Assembly: GCA_902604245.1 (NCBI GenBank)
Contig: CACKXQ010000004.1
Span: forward strand, 23,896-87,895
Direction: 5' to 3'
DNA length: 64,000 bases
From: an uncultured Pelagibacteraceae bacterium
GTDB lineage: Bacteria; Pseudomonadota; Alphaproteobacteria; Pelagibacterales; Pelagibacteraceae
The notes beneath the pieces were generated by a model, which was given only the letters and a program-made list of their open reading frames with translations, did no database searches and had not been told where the DNA came from. This document shows positions 61,429-64,000 of this stretch, piece after piece; the first letter of the stretch is position 1, and each line of letters starts with the position of its first letter. Position numbers and translations under genes: made by a program.

Positions 61429-62604
61429 ATGGATTACTCCTTTAAAACTTTTTTAAAGCATACGGCTAAAGATTTTCACAACCATTCTGTCAATCCACCA
61501 GTTGTGAGGGCATCCACAATTATTTTTAAATCAATGCAAGATTTAAGAAAAATGCAAAGAATGGCTTTAAAAAAACCATTAGGTGGACATTATGATTACG
61601 GTAGAAAAGGCACATCAACTACTTTCATATTACAAAAAATTCTTACTAAATTGGAGGAATCATACAATGTATTTTTAACTCCAACTGGATTTGGATCCGT
61701 ATTTCTATCAATATTTAGTGTAACAAGACCAGGAGATGAGATAATAGTTTCAGATCCACTCTACAATCCAACTAGAAATTTAAGTGAAAATTATCTTAAA
61801 GAATTTGGAATTAAAACAAAATTTTATAATCCTCATGATTTTAAGTCTTTAGAAAACAGCATAACAAGTAAAACTAAACTAATTTACGTTGAGTGCCCTG
61901 GAAGTAATACTTTTGAATTCCAAGATCTAAAAAAAGTTATTTCTATTGCAAAAAAAAATAAAATATTTACTGCAATAGATAATACCTGGGCAACACCATA
62001 TTTTTTTAAACCCATTAAATTGGGTTTTGATATGTCAATAGTATCAGCAACAAAATATTATTCAGGACATTCCGATGTGATGGGTGGAAGTTTAGCTGTT
62101 AACAAAAAAGTATATAAACACGTCAAAAAAGCAGACGATGTTTTGGGTTTAAGATTAGGTCCTGATGATGCTTATTTAATAACAAGAGGGTTGAGAACTT
62201 TAGATATTAGATTAGATAAACATGAGTCTAATGCTAAAGAAGTCTGTAAGTTTCTTTCCAAAAGTAAAAAAGTAAAACTTTTGTATCCTTATAAAAAAAA
62301 CTCTTTCAATTTTAGAATGTGGAAAAAATATTACTCTGGCTCATCAGGTCTTATGGGATTAATTATAAGATCTAAAAGCAGAAAATCTGTTTTGAAATTT
62401 GTAAATTCGTTAAAATTATTTGGTCATGGTTATAGTTGGGGTGGGTTTGAAAGTTTAGCATTGCTGCAAAGTGATATTGAGATGGGTGATAGAAAATTCC
62501 TAAATTTAGATAAAAATGAACACTTGGTAAGATTACATATAGGACTAGAAGACCCAAAAGATTTAATTGCAGATATTAGAAAAAGCCTTATGCTCGTTAA
62601 ATGA
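61429..62604 (+). CDS. metC: Cystathionine beta-lyase-type PLP enzyme
   Basis: A 391-residue Cys/Met-metabolism enzyme with the PLP lysine in SATKYYSGHSDVMGGS near residue 207 and AIDNTWATPYFF near 183. The sequence style is that of MetC, which cleaves cystathionine to homocysteine; other gamma-family lyases are possible. Its last bases overlap the MFS gene start as ATGA. Confidence 0.88.
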   Translation: MDYSFKTFLKHTAKDFHNHSVNPPVVRASTIIFKSMQDLRKMQRMALKKPLGGHYDYGRKGTSTTFILQKILTKLEESYNVFLTPTGFGSVFLSIFSVTRPGDEIIVSDPLYNPTRNLSENYLKEFGIKTKFYNPHDFKSLENSITSKTKLIYVECPGSNTFEFQDLKKVISIAKKNKIFTAIDNTWATPYFFKPIKLGFDMSIVSATKYYSGHSDVMGGSLAVNKKVYKHVKKADDVLGLRLGPDDAYLITRGLRTLDIRLDKHESNAKEVCKFLSKSKKVKLLYPYKKNSFNFRMWKKYYSGSSGLMGLIIRSKSRKSVLKFVNSLKLFGHGYSWGGFESLALLQSDIEMGDRKFLNLDKNEHLVRLHIGLEDPKDLIADIRKSLMLVK

Positions 62605-63824
62605 GCAAAGATAAATTTTTCACTAGTAAAAAAGCACTGGTTACCCTTATTGCAGCTTCATTAACAGTTATTTTTGCAATGGGTATTAGGCAAACATTTG
62701 GCTTATTTTTTTTTGATTTTAATACAGATCTGAATATTTCTATTTCACATTTTGGTTTTGTAATAGGTTTGCAACTTTTAATGTGGGGAATCTTCAGTCC
62801 AGTTTTTGGATTCATAACTGATAAATATGGAGGTGCAACAGCTATATTTGTGGGTTTTTTATTTTTTTTATCAGGACTATTACTTTTCTACTCAGGACTT
62901 AATACTGGACACTACTTTACTCTAACGATTGGAATATTAATTGGTATAGGATTAGGTGGTACTGCTATAAGTATCCCAGTATCAGTTGTTGCCAAACATT
63001 TTCCTGCTTCTAATAGAACAATAGCAACAGGTATTGTTACATGTGCAGGATCATTTGGTTTTTTTGTTTCACCTTTATTGGTTAGATACTCATTAATTGA
63101 AATGGGGTGGGAAATTACAATTTTATATTTTTGTTTTCTATTAGGGATTGGATTAATCGTTGCTCTATTTGTAAATACACCAAAAATTCCAGTTGGAAGT
63201 AGTAATTTAGATAACAATCAAACAGCATCAGAAGCGTTAAGAGAGGCTTTTAGAAATAAAAGTTTCATATTTTTAACTCTTGGTTTTTTTGTTTGTGGTT
63301 GGCATATTGCTTTAGTGGCTACGCATATTCCAACTTATATGATGGATAGAGGGCTACCCGATTGGACAGCAGCAATGATATTAGCTTTAGTTGGTGTTTT
63401 TAATATGATTGGTACAATTGGTGCAGGTTATTTAGCAACTAGATTTAGCAAAAAAAAAGTTTTAAGTGCAATTTATTTTTTAAGAGGTGTATCATTGATT
63501 TATTTTATATTTTTACCTCCAAGTGTATTTAATTGTATAGTATTCGGAGTAACATTTGGGCTTCTGTGGCTTTCAACTGTACCCCCAACTAATGGAATAG
63601 TGGGGCATATATTTGGAACAAAACATCTAGGTCTTTTATATGGTATTGTATTTGTCAGCCATCAGGTAGGATCCTTTCTTGGAGCATATCTAGGTGGAGT
63701 TTTCTATGAAATGCATGGTAACTTTGATTATGCTTGGTACGCATCTATCGCACTTTCTATTTTTGCTGGTGTGATACACTTACCTATAAAAGAGAAAACA
63801 ATTGAACGAGTTCAGGCAACATAA
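62601..63824 (+). CDS. MFS transporter
   Basis: A 407-residue protein with about twelve helices and MFS motifs (FGFITDKYGG after helix 2). The pattern of helix 1, MGIRQTFGLFFFDF, resembles the OFA/monocarboxylate branch. Coupled to the PLP lyase, it may transport the substrate or product, for example an amino-acid derivative or keto acid. Confidence 0.85.
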   Translation: MSKDKFFTSKKALVTLIAASLTVIFAMGIRQTFGLFFFDFNTDLNISISHFGFVIGLQLLMWGIFSPVFGFITDKYGGATAIFVGFLFFLSGLLLFYSGLNTGHYFTLTIGILIGIGLGGTAISIPVSVVAKHFPASNRTIATGIVTCAGSFGFFVSPLLVRYSLIEMGWEITILYFCFLLGIGLIVALFVNTPKIPVGSSNLDNNQTASEALREAFRNKSFIFLTLGFFVCGWHIALVATHIPTYMMDRGLPDWTAAMILALVGVFNMIGTIGAGYLATRFSKKKVLSAIYFLRGVSLIYFIFLPPSVFNCIVFGVTFGLLWLSTVPPTNGIVGHIFGTKHLGLLYGIVFVSHQVGSFLGAYLGGVFYEMHGNFDYAWYASIALSIFAGVIHLPIKEKTIERVQAT

Positions 63825-64000
63825 ACTTAAGTTTAATAAATATTTAGAAAAACTTTATCAGTCAAATAAGCCCCTGATTATTTATAAAGTTGATGGGGGT
63901 TATAATATTTATACTGATTTTTCAAAGAAGATAACACTTAACAAAAATAATATTGCAAAATTTTTACATAGCTTTTCTTCGAAAAAATATAGAAAAGAAA
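63802..64000 (+). CDS. Start of an unidentified protein, cut by the window end
   Basis: A TTG at 63802 opens a frame of at least 66 codons to the end of the window, overlapping the MFS gene's last 23 bases. Residues read MNEFRQHKLKFNKYLEKLYQ and onward to KPLIIYKVDGGYNIY. Basic and hydrophobic residues are mixed as in cytosolic proteins. The family is not recognisable from the fragment. Confidence 0.45.
   Translation, partial: MNEFRQHKLKFNKYLEKLYQSNKPLIIYKVDGGYNIYTDFSKKITLNKNNIAKFLHSFSSKKYRKE

Overview
The window is about 64 kb of very AT-rich bacterial DNA (roughly 70% A+T by eye). It is packed with genes: spacers are tens of bases, ATGA/TAATG couplings are common, and opposing genes often overlap at their ends. 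The gene content fits a SAR11 alphaproteobacterium (Candidatus Pelagibacter type). It has a TPP riboswitch in front of a sodium:solute symporter (the SAR11 thiV arrangement), compatible-solute, taurine-type, sugar-type and peptide-type ABC transporters, an ammonium channel without an adjacent glnK, and many small TRAP-free uptake modules. No rRNA, tRNA, insertion sequence, phage gene or CRISPR array was seen.

Layout. 0-7.6 kb: a HisN-like phosphatase, a glutamine-amidotransferase-like protein, then a complete peptide-type (Dpp/Opp) ABC operon with both ATPases fused, followed by AhpD-like and DUF952 genes. 7.6-11.3 kb (minus): an SMR-like membrane protein, then a tight run of about ten very small genes (cupredoxin, three NTF2/SnoaL folds, three or more ferredoxin-like barrels, one secreted barrel) with no obvious pathway. 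11.4-16 kb: a sulfur block with cysE-cysK, an untracked 36-residue Cys-rich metallothionein-like gene, persulfide dioxygenase, sulfide:quinone oxidoreductase and a divergent 1-Cys peroxiredoxin. 16-22.9 kb: racemase, hydrolase, glycine-betaine-type ABC operon, MFS permease, pseudoazurin. 22.9-33 kb: a sugar-type ABC transporter split over two strands and interleaved with a MetE-core protein, a cupin and two double-SnoaL proteins, a candidate undescribed catabolic system.

33-46.5 kb looks like a C2/C3 sulfonate island. It holds a HisD/HpsN-like dehydrogenase, a phosphate acyltransferase, a BASS symporter, a two-HTH regulator, an Ldh2/ComC-type dehydrogenase, an epoxide hydrolase, a TauABC-type transporter, an omega-amino acid:pyruvate aminotransferase and alanine dehydrogenase. 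A repeated ACCCATTTTGG element occurs three times, spaced 32 and 31 bp, in front of the regulator, and once more in the promoter between tauA and the aminotransferase, which suggests a local regulon.

46.5-64 kb is mostly housekeeping: tesA, ybbA/ybbP-type export genes, a thioredoxin-fold protein, riboswitch-thiV, a DEAD-box helicase, rseP, HU, amtB, bcp, a rhodanese, an ABA4-like membrane protein, recX, DUF3553-cysQ-small membrane protein, mnmA, a 27-residue basic peptide gene, metC-like, an MFS permease and a gene cut by the window end.

A shared theme is that all four ABC operons carry an inverted repeat directly after the substrate-binding-protein gene. This probably sets high binding-protein to low permease stoichiometry.
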